Shown here piece after piece: positions 1 to 10,770 of a stretch of 64,000 nt of DNA (its first letter is position 1; the number at the start of each line of letters is the position of its first letter). The stretch is from Phymatolithon calcareum. Lineage: Eukaryota; Rhodophyta; Florideophyceae; Hapalidiales. The translations under genes were made by a program, and so were the position numbers. The DNA lies in NCBI GenBank assembly GCA_977006965.1, contig OZ345355.1, forward strand, positions 2,232,001 through 2,296,000. The letters are read 5' to 3'. The notes below the pieces were generated by a model that searched no databases, was not told where the DNA came from, and saw only the letters and a list, made by a program, of their open reading frames with translations.

Positions 1-276
1 CTTTTTCTATGATTACATAAAAGCAAGATCAAAAACCCAAGTTCACGACCAGAATCAATATTGACAGTCGTTTGATCAGAAATTATTGTTTCAGGGCTTG
101 GAGATTTCTACTGCTCGTCGTATCGGACAATCAGTTCTTTTGAAGAAACGCGGAACAAGCACCCGGGCGCAAAACTTAATGTCTATCATAAAAAGGAAAT
201 TATTTTGACCGGAATATATACCGTCGTATCAATACAATTCAAAAGACTACTACTATTGTCTTCGGGCGAGTTTGAC

Positions 277-1509
277 ATGTTTGGGGACTCGATGAAAGGG
301 AAAAAAGACCTTGGAAATCACGAACGACGAATTCGAAATCTCAATGCTGTGCTGTATCGGGCTACGAGATTCTCCAGACTCCCCATCGACACAGCAGCGC
401 GTCAATGGTATAGAGAGAAGGCGAAGAAGGCAAAGCATATCCTAGATATGGAGCTCCAACAGAGGTTGGAAGAGGAAACAGTCCCAGCAGTAACTGAGCC
501 GTGCGCTCTGAAGTTACTCCTGAAGGATGCTAGCTCGAACAGGCTCGCAGTGCCTGAAGAGCCAACCAACGAAGAAAATAACCAGGAAGAAGTTCCTAGT
601 GGCCACGATAAACGTGGGGGGATCGAGGGAAGCAGGGGCCTATGCAGAAAACTTAATCGAGAAACACGGTTGCTCTGTGGTGGGAATCACTGAAACACAC
701 TGCAAGATGGAAGCTAAAATCCGCACGAACTATCCTCAGATAGGCGCTCCCCGACCTTGCGACAACCCGTACGACAAGCCCCACGGCGGAGTTGCATTGA
801 TTGTGGCGAATCCGGTAGGATTTCGGCTAATATTCAAGAAAGCGGAGAAAAATTTTCAACTCATTATTGAGAGGGTGGGAAAAATACTAGTTTCGGTGTG
901 TTATATCTCACCTTCAGCGTCCACTCAAGGAAATAAGGGAAATGAGGTACAGAGGTGCCTGGGGATGCTACAGACTTATAGCAGGGAGCCTTCTATTTCT
1001 ATGGGGGACTGGAACGCAAGGCATAAAACATGGGACAGGAAAACCAACCAAATGGGCACCTTTCTGCTGCAATGGTCGGAAAAAACGGATGGGTTCCACA
1101 TCACGGATGAGCGAGCACGTGCATCACATACAACGGGAAAGCAACATCGATTTCTTTCTCAGCAAGCGGCTGACACCGGGATCGGTCACATCGCCGAACG
1201 GCCCCTGGGAGGGTAACCTCCAGCACAGGCCTGTGATGACGAGTGTCCCGACAAGAACACCGAGGCAAAGACGGAAGGACGTTATATCTACGAGGAGCAG
1301 ATCGGACCCGGATGTCGTCGAAAAGGTACGAACGGAATATCGCCACAGACTACCTACACAAATCATGCGTCTAAAAGCATGCCAGTCCGCCAGGGAGCTG
1401 GATTCAACTTATGAATCTATTGTGGGCATCTTTATCCAGCCTTGGAGGAAAACAGTTCCAATGGAAGGAGCTAGAAACACGTTCTGGACGCCCACTCTTA
1501 GAGAGATGG
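277..1509 (+). pseudogene. LINE-A leader and APE-like endonuclease, frameshifted
   Basis: The first part (277 to about 590) encodes a basic leader, starting MFGDSMKGKKDL, of unknown role. From about 596 the frame changes and gives an exonuclease-endonuclease-phosphatase domain that would nick target DNA: ATINVGG (about 601), GITETH (about 684, catalytic Glu), MGDWNARH (about 1000) and, after a second frame change near 1140, SNIDF. The family normally has leader and endonuclease upstream of RT in one or two long frames, so two shifts here mean decay unless one is programmed. The linker ends at LREM (1497-1508), exactly where the nested LINE entered, and resumes at 3555 with AKQRTK. The paralogue at 51044-51700 shows the same order. 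The start choice is uncertain because the upstream frame is open into flanking DNA. Confidence 0.75.
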
Positions 1510-2421
1510 ACGGCACGGCTGCAATTCCAACTATCGGGAAGGAAGCTGACGAAACAACGGGAAGTGAAATACCTTGGTGTTACTATAACCGAGGATGGGA
1601 TATCAGATTCCAAACTTGTCGAAAGAATCAAGAACTCCAAAAATGTTCTTGGAACGCTGAGGCGCCTTGGGGTCTTCACGAACGGCGTGCACCCGTCGAG
1701 GTCAATCAGGTTGTACAAGTCTCTTGTACAGTCGAGGTGGGAGTATGCAGTACATCTGACACCATGGACACCCAAAGTGGAGCTTGAGATCAAGAAGGTG
1801 GAGTCGATGTTCTTCGGCCAAATATTTGGGAAACCGGGCAGAAGGAGTGCGGATAGAAGCAGAGCGATGTGCCGTATTGTGAAGCCGAAGGACAGAAGGG
1901 ATATACTTGCAAGACTGTTTGTGCGAAGACTAATGAGGCACGCGGAAAATCTTGAGTCAAAACCGACACAGGTGCGACAACCGAAGGAGATCGAAAACGC
2001 AAATCTGGATGTAACCCACGCCAAAGTAAACCCTCACCTCTTCAGAGCGGCGTATGAAACTACGCCTCGCACAAACATCAAGCAATACCAAAGACAAAAG
2101 ATCCTGGAAGCGGCCACGAAAGTGGAAAAAGGAAAAAAACGCCCCATCCCGAGTATCAAGACCACACTGCCACCACACTTGTGCTTCAAGTCAAGGAGGT
2201 ACAGGACCCTGGCCATCAAATGGGCATTAGGAATGTTCCCGCCGATGAGCACCTCCGAGCTCATAGACCTAACTGGACAAACTGGAAAGGATGCTATCGA
2301 AGATCTCAAGTCAGGCCTATCGAAAGACAAGCTATCATATGAAGAAAGTGCTTTTACAAGGAGGGCACTCGACGAAATACTTGCCATGTATCAGGCGGCC
2401 AAGGCCACTCTCGAAACCTGA
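1510..2421 (+). pseudogene. LINE-A RT C-terminal part (nested copy)
   Basis: An open frame of about 300 codons covers the thumb and C-terminal region of LINE-A reverse transcriptase. It has the family blocks VKYLGVTITEDG, LVQSRWEYAVHLTPWT, SMFFGQIFGKPG, MCRI and IKWALGMFPPMST, ending in TGA at 2419-2421. The catalytic palm (FADD) is absent because the copy is 5'-truncated, so it cannot encode an active enzyme. The first codons before 1510 belong to the host LINE. Downstream, 2422-2598 is the LINE-A 3' UTR with the family end block TGCAGATGCGTTGGTAAC. Confidence 0.82.
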
Positions 2422-2619
2422 AACCCGCGACTCAAGACAGTGGAATATTTTTCCCCCTCGAGGCTCTAAGCCAGAGGTAGGTTTTGATATTTCCGCCAGA
2501 TCGTGTCGAAATCGACCACGCTAACATACAAGAACGATAGACCCTGTTTGTGGCCCAATGGCCTTCGCAAAGTTGCCCCAAGCGTCTGCAGATGCGTTGG
2601 TAACTTTTAAGATCTTCCT

Positions 2620-2699
2620 GTCCTGTAATGCACGCACTCGCGCGCGGCACAGGATCCCCTCGGTTGCTGCGAGGGGACGCGCCCCGAAAGGGGAGTGCA
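2620..2699 (+). ncRNA. Structured leader, candidate HDV-like ribozyme
   Basis: At the 5' end of the RTE-like element, GTCCTGT (2620-2626) can pair with ACAGGAT (2649-2655), 7 bp with a terminal G-U. TGCAC (2629-2633) can pair with GTGCA (2695-2699), crossing the first stem as a pseudoknot. Hairpins CCCCTCG/CGAGGGG (2656-2676) and CCCC-GAAA-GGGG (2682-2693) lie between. HDV-like ribozymes of this topology are known at 5' ends of R2 and RTE elements. I could not identify the catalytic C or a good P3/P1.1, so this is a candidate only. Confidence 0.3.
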
Positions 2700-2789
2700 G
2701 GAGGCAGAGAAAGCATTCGGGAAGCTGTAAGTTATTCCACCAAACTCCGCGTTGCGACATGGAATTGCGGCGGCCTATAATCGACTCAC

Positions 2790-3466
2790 AGAGGAGGAGT
2801 GGGGTCTTGTGTCACCCCCGCTCGGAGGATCGCGTCCCGTGCAGGATCTCTCGCAGACAAGCTGGTGAAAGCAGCAAAACGGAAAGCAGCACAGAACAAA
2901 CTGGAGCACGTACAGCTAGACGCCGACGACCTGGAAAATACCCTGCATTTCAAGTATCTTGGAGTAATGCAATCGCAGACGGAGACCCTCTCGTTCCTGT
3001 CAACCACCGCGTCGAAATCGCTTGGTCTCGCTATCGAGAACTCAAACGGGTTCTGACGAGCGGAAAATTGCCCACAGGTCTACGACTTCGTCTTTTTGGT
3101 TCTTCTGTTCTATCCACACTCTTACATGGCTGCGAATCATGGAAATTGACGGAAAAAGTGCTGAAGAAACTCAAGTCAACAAGTGCCAAGATGCTCTCGA
3201 GAATCTCGAAAAGGCCAATTGCCGATGAGGCCAGGACACCCACCATAGACGTGATAATGCGAGCCAGAGACCTTCGTTGGAACTGGCTTGGTCACAATCT
3301 TAGAATGGACGAGCGCCGCCTGGTCCGCCAGGTGCTGATTCAATGCGTCAGACCAACACCTGAATCAATCTTTGGTGACCTACCTAGCCTAGACGTCCAA
3401 ACCGCAGTCCAGCTCGCTAACAATAGAATAGAGTGGAAAACACTCAGACCCTCGAATCGCTGCTAG
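2790..3466 (+). pseudogene. RTE-like RT C-terminal remnant
   Basis: Two overlapping frames give the end of an RTE/CR1-type polyprotein. One (about 2826-2980) reads KAAKRKAAQNKL to FKYLGV. After a frameshift near 2990 the second reads VNHRVEIAWSRYRELKRVL, STLLHGCESWKLT, RDLRWNWLGHNLRMDERRL and ends SNRC at 3466. YLGV, LLHGCESW and WLGHNLRM are standard blocks of this LINE group downstream of the RT palm. The palm and most of the endonuclease are deleted. Confidence 0.78.
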
Positions 3467-3486
3467 ACCCATTAGGGGAAAAGGCA

Positions 3487-3506
3487 GAATGAATGAATGA
3501 ATGAAT
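3487..3506 (+). repeat. (GAAT)n 3' tail of RTE-like element
   Basis: About five GAAT units directly precede the target-site duplication. A short microsatellite tail instead of poly(A) is typical of RTE-type LINEs. Confidence 0.8.
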
Positions 3507-3544
3507 GGTAACTTTTAAATAAAAAAACTTACACTTCTTCTTCT

Positions 3545-5621
3545 TCTTAGAGAGATGGCAAAACAGCGAACAAAACTCTTCAGAAGAGCTCGGAAAACAA
3601 AGAGCGAGGCCGATATTCTAGCTCACAAGAATTTCAAGAAAAAAATGAGCAAAGAGGTAATTGGCGCCAAAAAAGCGTCCTGCAACCGATTCCTGGATGA
3701 CCTGGACCAGCTCCCAGCAGCAGCAGCCCTTGAGAAGATGTCCAAAATGGCAAGAGCTCTCTCTAGGCGAAAGACCGAAAATGTCAAGCAAGGAAGTACG
3801 CTCTCACCTGCACTGTTCCTTGCCCACCTCTCAAGCCTCTGTAGCTCCGAGGAAGGATGGAGCGGAGATACCAAATCGTTTGCCCCCCCCCCTTGGACAT
3901 TCCGCAGCGACATAGAAGCGGCTATCAGGGATCGTCCAATTGGTAAGGCCCCTGGATGGGACAAAATACAAACCGAAATGTTGAAAGTGGACCCAGTCCT
4001 AAGCACAAGAGTACTATTTGCGATTTGGGAAGCTTGTGGCCGATTGCAAACCACACCCTTGGCATGGAGAACAGCGGAAATTGTACCTATCTACAAGGAT
4101 GGAGATACAGCACTGCCGACGAGCTACCGCCCAATCTCCCTCCTAAGCCACATGAGGAAGATAATCGAAATGGCACTAGACAAGATGATCAGAAGGAAAT
4201 ACAAGTTCCATATATCACAGCTGGGGTTCCAGAAACGAAAAGGCACTGAGCTGGCGCTTCTCCATGTTGAAGCCCTCCGAAAATCAAGCCACAGCTGCGT
4301 GGCAGTCTTAGATCTTAAAGCTGCCTACGACTCCGTACCAAGGAATAAGCTTGCAGAGAGAATAAGGAAGGTGCTGGAACCAGAGATCGCCAAAATGGTT
4401 ATTCCATTTCTGGATCCCTCATTCATACAGACGAGAGACGACGAGGATTCCGTGTGGTACACCATTGACAGAGGCGTTCCTCAGGGGTCCCCTCTCAGTC
4501 CGTGCCTGTATAATATCTTCATGGACACGTTTGCCGTTGCGCTAGACTCCATTCCGAAGAATATCAAAAACGAGCCCTGCAAAATGTTTGCAGACGACGT
4601 GAAATTGTCCGCAAAATCAGTGGAAGGCCTCCAAATTATCCTTGATTTAGCCTCGAAGTGGGCACAGAGAAACGGTATGGTGTGGAACACCAAGAAAAGC
4701 GTAATCCTTTGGACCAAGGACACGGCAGGTCACAGCTTCCGGCTCTCAGGGCGGCGGCTAAAGACTCTCCGGGAGGTAAAATACCTCGGGGTAACACTAA
4801 CGGAACAGTGAGTCTCAGACACCAAACTGACAGACAGGATCAAGAAATCCAAAAATGTGCTTGGGTATCTCCGACGGCTAGGCGTGTTTACTAAACGTGC
4901 CCATCCCGCGAGGGCGATTAGGTTGTACAAATCGCTTGTGCAGTCAAGATGGGAATATGCCCTTCACGTCTCACCTTGGACCGCGAAGGTGGCCTCGGAA
5001 GTCAGGAAGGTTGAATCTATGTTTTTCGGGCAAATCCTTGGGAAACCAGGAAAAAGAAGCTTGGACAGGTGCAGGGCCATGTGCCGAATACTCCAACCCA
5101 AGGTAAGAAGAGACGTCCTTGCAAGACGATTTGTGCAGAGATTGATAAGAAGACGCGATGCGCTGATATCTGGTCCAACAACAGAGATCGCGAACAAGGA
5201 ACGTCAAGAAGTGGAGAGAGATATTGTCCTTGCGAAACTGAATGGTTTCCTGTGCGAAGCAGCAAACGAAACGATAGCTACGACAAACATCAAGAAATAC
5301 CAAAGAAACAAGATACTGGAGGCCGCAGAGGATGCGGAAAAGTCGAAAAAACGACCTATACCGCGCGCGAAAGTGTCGTTACCGCCGCACCTTCTCTTCA
5401 ATTCAAGGAGACATAGAACACTTTCCATCAAGTGGTCATTTGGAATGTTCCCTCCAATGAGCACCTCTACCCTTTTCGAACTCACCGGCCAATGTGGAAA
5501 AGATGCCATCGAAGACGTGATAAATGGCCTTGCAAAGGACAGACTCTCCAAAGAAGACAGCGCCTGGACTAAGCGAGCACTCGACGAGCTCCTAACCATG
5601 TTTCAGGCTGTGGACAAGTAA
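3545..5621 (+). pseudogene. LINE-A reverse transcriptase, one in-frame TGA
   Basis: Reverse transcriptase for target-primed reverse transcription of LINE RNA. After the linker (AKQRTKLFRRARK) come the RT blocks GKAPGWDKIQTEML, YRPISLLSHMRKIIE, QLGFQKRKGTELALL, VLDLKAAYDSVPR, RGVPQGSPLSPCLYNIFMD and the catalytic MFADDVKLSA (about 4582-4611). Then come LREVKYLGVTL, LVQSRWEYALHVSPWT and a C-terminus ending TMFQAVDK at 5621. One in-frame TGA at 4809-4811 replaces a Gly codon of the family (compare 1594-1600), and no frameshift is visible. It continues in frame from the endonuclease half at 1509 when the nested LINE is skipped. Its 3' UTR (5622-5859) has the block GCAGATGCGTTGGTAACTTT. Confidence 0.88.
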
Positions 5622-5875
5622 GGACTACCCGCAAATTGAAATTACAGCGTGCCACAGGACAGGGGAGTAACTTTCCCCCTCGAGGTCCCGAAGGAGACCA
5701 GAGGTGGGTTTTTGTAGTCCACTGAGTCGTGTCACACCAACAAGAAAAGAAAACCCCTTCAGGACAGAATCTAGCCAAAACCGCTTGGCCTTAGGAAAGT
5801 TGCCCCGAGCGTCAGCAGATGCGTTGGTAACTTTTAAATAAAAATTTACCTTTATTCTTCTACTATTGGCTTCGG

Positions 5876-6482
5876 ATCGTAAATAAGATAATAACAATTA
5901 TTTTGCATTTCTTTTTCGATAAAAACCAATACCGAAACCGATGACGCTTAGGCCAGCTTTGCGTACCCCAAGAACATATAAACACTTTCTTTCATCTCGC
6001 TTCGTGGTCTGCGACACTGTCTACTTCTGTACGAAAACGAATTGTTCTCGAATTGGACCAACTAAATTAATCAGAAGCATATACTGATTACACCTCCTGA
6101 AAAATAAGTTACACGATCACACAACTGTCTAGCTTTTTCGAAAGGGAAATGGAGTAGCTGAATATACAGCAGCCTGATACCTCGGAAATCCAAGCTTTCC
6201 ACTAGCTGAGATAACGAGAATGACATCAGCGATTGCTAGATTTCACATTACTCCTCTTTCCCGACGGCTCCCCGTGCTCCACACTTCTACCCCACATCTC
6301 GGGACGCTGTACAGTATTCAATATAGTTGTTCCTGGTCTTGCGCTTTCCATGACCACACTAAATGTGAAGAACAGATCACTGTGGCCGATTTAGATTCAG
6401 TGCTACTGTTGCCCAGAAAAAACATGACACGTGTACCAAGGGAATGTTCCCCTGCCTGTACGCAATGCTACCACGGGCATAC
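5876..6482. other. Unit A noncoding stretch
   Basis: Matches 28553-29123 apart from small indels. It is AT-rich and contains only short, poorly conserved frames. I see no gene. It ends in the left target-site copy (6470-6482) of the LINE-B insertion. Confidence 0.7.
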
Positions 6483-8298
6483 TTTTTTTTTTTTTCCTTT
6501 CAAGTTTATTTAAAAGCCCCACAGACTTCCGAAGATATGGGCAAGGCTTCCTCTGATGCTACCTACCTTTGTGTAGCTCACAAAACGTCCACCAGAATGG
6601 CGGACGGGAAAACTCAGGACTCAAAGTAGTCCTATTTCAGTCCTCTACGGGATTGTTGGTGCTTGGTCTCGACCACTTTTTGTCTTGCCTTCTGCGGATT
6701 AATACAAGCCTTCTTCGGTCTCCATGCGTTCTATGAGTGTCTTGCTAAATAGTAAGAGCTCATCCAGCGCCTTTTCTGTTTCCAGTCGTTTTTCTCCTTC
6801 AAGTTCGTACCCTGCTAACGTGCGTTCAAGGGTTTCCATATGCTCTCTGGCTCTGGTGCCGAATTCTTCAGTCATACTTGTTGTTGACACCTGTGGGAAT
6901 CTACCGCAGGCATACTGCAGCGCGAGTTGTCTGTGCTTCACCTTGGGGAACTTGAGGATTGCCGGCAATTCTCTTGTCTTGTCGTACGGTATCTTTCTTT
7001 TCCGCTTCGATTCTAGGCGGTCTCCTTCCATTTCCAGAAATTTCGATCGAAGTGTTTGCGACGATTGGTTCGTTTGGATATGCTTTACAGCTTCACCGAA
7101 CGGCTCTCTGGTCTCCATCGCGGCGATATCTTTCCTCGTGTACTGCCATTCATAGTTGTTTCTTCTTTCGGGCACTTCTTTTGAGTACCTACGTTCTTTC
7201 GCCTTGTTCCTTCTCAGCATTTTGAAGGCCAAGATTTCTCGTCGATGTGCGGCCGCCTGGATCCGGCACAGGAGACGGAGCCTATCCGTCCTTCCTCGGG
7301 CCAGTGGCCCGAATACTTGATTGAAGAATGTTGCTTCTACTTCCTTGACAGCATTTTGTACGTCTTCTGTCCAGGGCGTTAAGTGCATTGCGTACTCCCA
7401 GCGTGGCTGTACTAGCGCCTTGTATATTTGGATACACTTCTGTATACTCAGCCCTTTCTTGAACACTCCCAGTGTACGCAACTCGTACACGGCCGTCCTT
7501 GCTTTCTTTAGTCGTTGCATCATTAACGTATCTGTGACTCCTCCGGGGTCTATGGATACTCCAAGGTACGTGACCTCCGTAACTTGTGCTAGTACCTTGT
7601 TCGCTAGCTTGAATGTCTTGCCCAATGTTTCCTCTGATTCGAGGACTTCGCTTTTCCCTTGTTTAGTGTTCCAAGTCATATCTCGCTCTTGTGCCCATTG
7701 GGTAGCTATATCCAATAGTCCTTGCAGTGCAGCGGGTGATTTTGCAGAGAGAAGAACATCGTCTGCGAAGAGGATAGCCGGTACTTCAGCCCAGGTTTTT
7801 GATGCCCGGCTCATTCGCTCGGCGAATTCATCCATGAAGATGTTGTAAAGGCTTGGACTGAGAGGGGACCCTTGTGGGACCCCCCTGTCCACTAGAAACC
7901 AGTTCCTGTTCGCATCACCAATTGTTGCTACCCAGGATGGTGTCAAGAACGCCTCGGCCATTGCGCAGATCTCCTTGGGCAGTACTTGTCTCATTCTGTT
8001 CACCAAGTGTACTCTCGGTACTGTGTCGTAGGCAGCCTTAAGGTCCAATACTGCTACACATCTCTGATCCTCTTTTAGTAGCTCAGTAGCTCTTAGGATG
8101 GCCAGTTCAGTGCTCTTCCCCTTTTGGAACCCAAGCTGATACCAGTGGTTTGAGTATACTGTGCGCAGCTTCATATCAATCGCTGTCTCAATAATTTTCC
8201 TTGCGTGGCTCAGCAAGGAAATCGGTCGGTAGTTTCCGGGGTCCTCGTGTGCTCCCTTCTTGTGTATTGGGACGAGGAGCGCTTTCTGCCAGTGCAGA
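6483..8298 (-). mobile_element. LINE-B, 5'-truncated, minus strand
   Basis: Flanked by the 13-bp direct repeat ACCACGGGCATAC (6470-6482 and 8299-8311). A run of 13 T (6483-6495) is the poly(A) tail of the minus-strand element. Unit A copy 2 (29110-29125) has the site once, without the element. The element starts within the RT fingers, so it is 5'-truncated. Confidence 0.9.
6699..8298 (-). CDS. LINE-B reverse transcriptase, partial but open
   Basis: About 533 codons with no stop or frameshift. Blocks in order: ALLVPIHKKGA, YRPISLLSHARKIIE, QLGFQKGKSTELAIL, VLDLKAAYDTVPR, RGVPQGSPLSPSLYNIFMDE, catalytic ILFADDVLLSA, VTYLGVSID, LVQPRWEYAMHLTPWT and RKRKIPYDK, ending EEGLY. It lacks endonuclease and N-terminus because the element is truncated at 8298. 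The apparent upstream codons to 8351 are flanking unit A sequence, so no real start exists. The open frame suggests a young insertion. The 3' UTR is about 6496-6698. Confidence 0.88.
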
Positions 8299-8352
8299 AC
8301 CACGGGCATACTGTTAGTGTCATACGTGTCAATCGAGTGGGTATAGGTCAAT

Positions 8353-9759
8353 CTAATCGTGGAACAGTTGGACTTGCTCTCGTATGGACCTTGGTTGCGA
8401 ACCGCGATTTCCCGCGCTTGGTGAGCTCAAGAATGCGCGGAGAAGAGGCCCAATAACAATGCCTGGAAGGAAAATCATAATATCTTGAACATTGTGACAT
8501 CTCCTTGCAACAATTTTGAAATCATTGGATGTGACTCTCTTGACCAGTTGCATCTTCTGCTCCTCACTTTCAAACTCATGCGGTTTCTTAAGATAGTAGT
8601 GGAGATTACAAGACGTCTTTTCAAGTATCTCGAGCGTTTCCGAAGCAAGCTTCAGTATTGGTGCGCACACAGGAATGTTGACATTCGGGCACGCTTCGCA
8701 AATCGTGCTCAATGTTTCGAGGGGTAGATGCAAGTCTACAGAAAGGTACTCCAACTGCTCTCCATAGGAGGTGGCGAGGTTAAGAACAAGCTCCCTCACC
8801 TGGTCTGTAAAATCATCTTCATCAAATGCAACCTTCAAAGTTAGACGCCGAATATTTCGGCATGCTACTGACACATTCGCTAGCATAGTTCGAACGTGTC
8901 CAAGCAAGAATTCTTCGTCATCGAAATTACCAGAAAAGTCAATAGTTAGATTCTTGAGAGTCGGTCCTACGACGAGCCAAATTGTCTGAGTGTCCTCCGA
9001 AAGCTGTGAGGGTTTGATTTGCAACTCTTCAATACCTTTTCCGTTCAACATAATGGCGTCTATATATTCTTGGTGCATGCAGCGGCAGTTTAACTGCAGA
9101 AATTTCAATTGTCCTCGTCTGCTATGCATAAACTGGGCAAAGAATGACGTTGTGTCAAAGGGGTCTTCTTCTTCATCATCGAACTCGCCCATATTTTCAG
9201 CGTCCTCCTCCCCCTCTGGAATATTTGGCGCATCGGCCATTACGACATTATTCTGTCCCTGGATGTGATCAATATCGTCGATGAAAAAATCCTCCATGGG
9301 CTCCGACCTGATGAAATGAAACCTTGCCCTTGTCACATTTGAACAGGTGTCCAGCAATATTTGACGGCCGCGCTCACTAAGCAGTGCTAAATCATTTTGC
9401 GTGAACGCTATACTTGAAATCGATCTTCCTGCTGCTGCCATGAATCGAAGAAAGTTACAATTTTCTTCCTCAGTCCAGTCACCTTCTCTGAATCTAAGCC
9501 TGTTTCCATCGCCCTCGAAAAATGAATAGTCCGACGAAACACTGGTGAATACACTCCTTGCCGCTCTTTACAAAGTCCCATGTGTTCGGAAGCTGGAAAT
9601 TGCATCTTCAAGTGAAACGAATTGTTGCCAATCCGGGTGTGTTGGTCGTGAACTCAATCCTTGAAGAATCACTTCGAAAACTCTGTCCGGAAGAGCCGTA
9701 ATCCGTGTTCCATGTGTTCGTCTCGTCGCGGAGCGCAGTGAAGCCCTCGTGACAACCAT
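8353..9759 (-). pseudogene. F-box/LRR-like protein gene, one nonsense codon
   Basis: One reading frame from ATG at 9759 to TAA at 8353, interrupted only by TAA at 9568-9570. The N-terminus has an F-box-like stretch (ALPDRVFEVILQGL, then HPDWQQFVSLEDAISSF and, after the stop, RAARSVF), a possible Skp1-binding segment. The middle has an acidic run (GEFDDEEEDPFD). The second half has leucine-rich-repeat-like blocks (LKFLQLNCRCMH, LKNLTIDFSGNF, IRRLTLKVAF, LEYLSVDLHLPL). F-box proteins of this layout usually present substrates for ubiquitination. That role is inference. The last ~20 codons (8417-8353) come from unit A, so the native C-terminus was probably lost at the duplication junction. Reading on through the stop gives good coding sequence (DYSFFEGDGNRLRF), so the stop looks recent. 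Confidence 0.6.
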
Positions 9760-10187
9760 ATTTTCTGTTCCTTCGTAATCGATGCTATTTTCGTGTGTCT
9801 TGCCTTGCTTAAATGTATCTTTTATATTCTCGGGTAAAGTTTTATAAGCACTGCTGAATGAGAGCTCTCTTACTTACAAAGTCATATCGACCATTTAAAA
9901 GAATGCTCTTCTGATTCAGCTGCATCTTGACTCAAATGAATAATAAATTATTTGTAGATACATTGAGCGCATTTAACGTTCATATATAAAAGGCCACCGA
10001 AAACATGGTTTTTGTTTGCCCTTCAACTTGAAGAACGCTCTCCGTTACACCCGACAAGATGATGAAGCAATCGCTAATATATGATCCTCAATAGCTCATT
10101 GGGTTTTTCAGTTTGAGTTTTAGAAAACAATGTAAGCCTTCAGCCTCAATCCTAGTACTGAAATGGGCGGCAGGATATATCTTAATT
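9760..10187. other. Intergenic, upstream of F-box-like gene
   Basis: AT-rich sequence without a supported gene. It should hold the promoter of the minus-strand F-box-like gene, but I cannot pick out a TATA box with confidence. Confidence 0.5.
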
Positions 10188-10254
10188 AAATGGATTTATT
10201 GAGAAGGCACCATGTGTCCCAACTGGAGCAAAGTCGGCACCTTTCTAGGAATAT

Positions 10255-10770
10255 TTTTTTGCAACTGTTTAGTTGTATATATGAAAGCCCTCATTAACAC
10301 TCCTAAGACTGTACGGGAGCAGCTTTTCGTAAATTGCTCATTCTAGTATATCGCCTGATCCCTAATACATTGACTCGTCGTTCTCCATATTGTCAATTAT
10401 GGTGACGCTGCAGAGTAGTATGGAGTCTAAAGCCTTTTCCGTTCTTAACATTTCTTCGGAGTCTAGTTCATACTTTATTAGGTTCATGCGTATGATCTCC
10501 AGGTGACGCTCTGCTGCCGTTCCGAATTTATTCGATATTAGCTTCGTGCTCATGTGAGGGAACCTTCCGCTTGAATATTTTACGGCCAGCTGTCGATGTA
10601 TCACCTTGGTAAACCTGAGGATGGTCGGGACCTCATTAAGTTTGTCGTACGGTATTTTCCTCTTTCTTCTTGCTTCGAGTCTCGTGCCTTCTTTTGCGGA
10701 CAACATTCGTCGGAGCTGGCCTGGAGATTTCCCTTCCTGCATATGTTTGAAGGGAGCCGCGAAATGTTTT
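10255..10770 (-). mobile_element. LINE-E tail, 5'-truncated, inside LINE-C
   Basis: Flanked by a 12-bp repeat with one mismatch (TTCTAGGAATAT 10243-10254, TTCTAGGCATAT 10771-10782). A T-run next to GCAACTGTTTAGTTG at its left is the poly(A) end. A frame at 10362-10742 (minus) encodes the RT C-terminus (RRKRKIPYDKLNEVP, KYSSGRFPHMST), related to LINE-B. Other LINE-E tails lie at 46762-46912 and 48345-48510. Confidence 0.72.

Larger units (their letters stand above)
2611..3506 (+). mobile_element. RTE-like LINE, internally deleted
   Basis: Inserted in the 3' tail of the nested LINE-A with the 12-bp target-site duplication GGTAACTTTTAA (2599-2610 and 3507-3518). It has a 5' leader, the very start of an endonuclease (LRVATWNCGGL, about 2743-2775), then a jump to the RT C-terminus and a (GAAT)n tail. 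About 900 bp of an element normally over 3 kb remain, so both ends are kept and the middle is lost. Relatives of its 3' part lie at 48108-48190 and 58620-58780. Confidence 0.82.
1510..3544 (+). mobile_element. 5'-truncated LINE-A nested in LINE-A
   Basis: Flanked by the 14-bp target-site duplication TCTTAGAGAGATGG (1496-1509 and 3545-3558). It begins inside the RT C-terminal region and runs through the 3' UTR to a tail AAATAAAAAAACTT near 3516-3530, as expected for target-primed insertion that stopped early. It is itself interrupted by an RTE-like element at 2611-3506. Confidence 0.88.
266..5859 (+). mobile_element. LINE-A, near full-length host copy
   Basis: Non-LTR retrotransposon flanked by a 16-bp target-site duplication with one mismatch (250-265 and 5860-5875). 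It carries a leader frame, an APE-type endonuclease and a reverse transcriptase, and ends with an AT-rich 3' tail. Unit A copy 2 shows the unoccupied site near 28432. A second, truncated LINE-A lies inside it at 1510-3544. When that insertion is skipped, the endonuclease-side frame (942 frame) and the RT frame (3555 frame) are the same frame, so this is one element. Confidence 0.88.
1..8417 (+). repeat. Duplicated unit A, copy 0 (right part)
   Basis: Positions 1-265, 5876-6482 and 8312-8417, read continuously, match 28183-29226 almost base for base. The intervening blocks are LINE insertions (266-5859 and 6483-8298). The same unit begins again at 19604. Outside the insertions I see no convincing gene: the stretches are AT-rich with short chance frames. 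The match ends at about 8417, where the F-box-like gene begins. Confidence 0.9.

Noticed and set aside
9408-9611. A separate 67-codon gene or an intron in the F-box-like gene
   Set aside because: The frame of the flanking parts reads through this stretch with good coding sequence and only one stop, so no shift or intron is needed.
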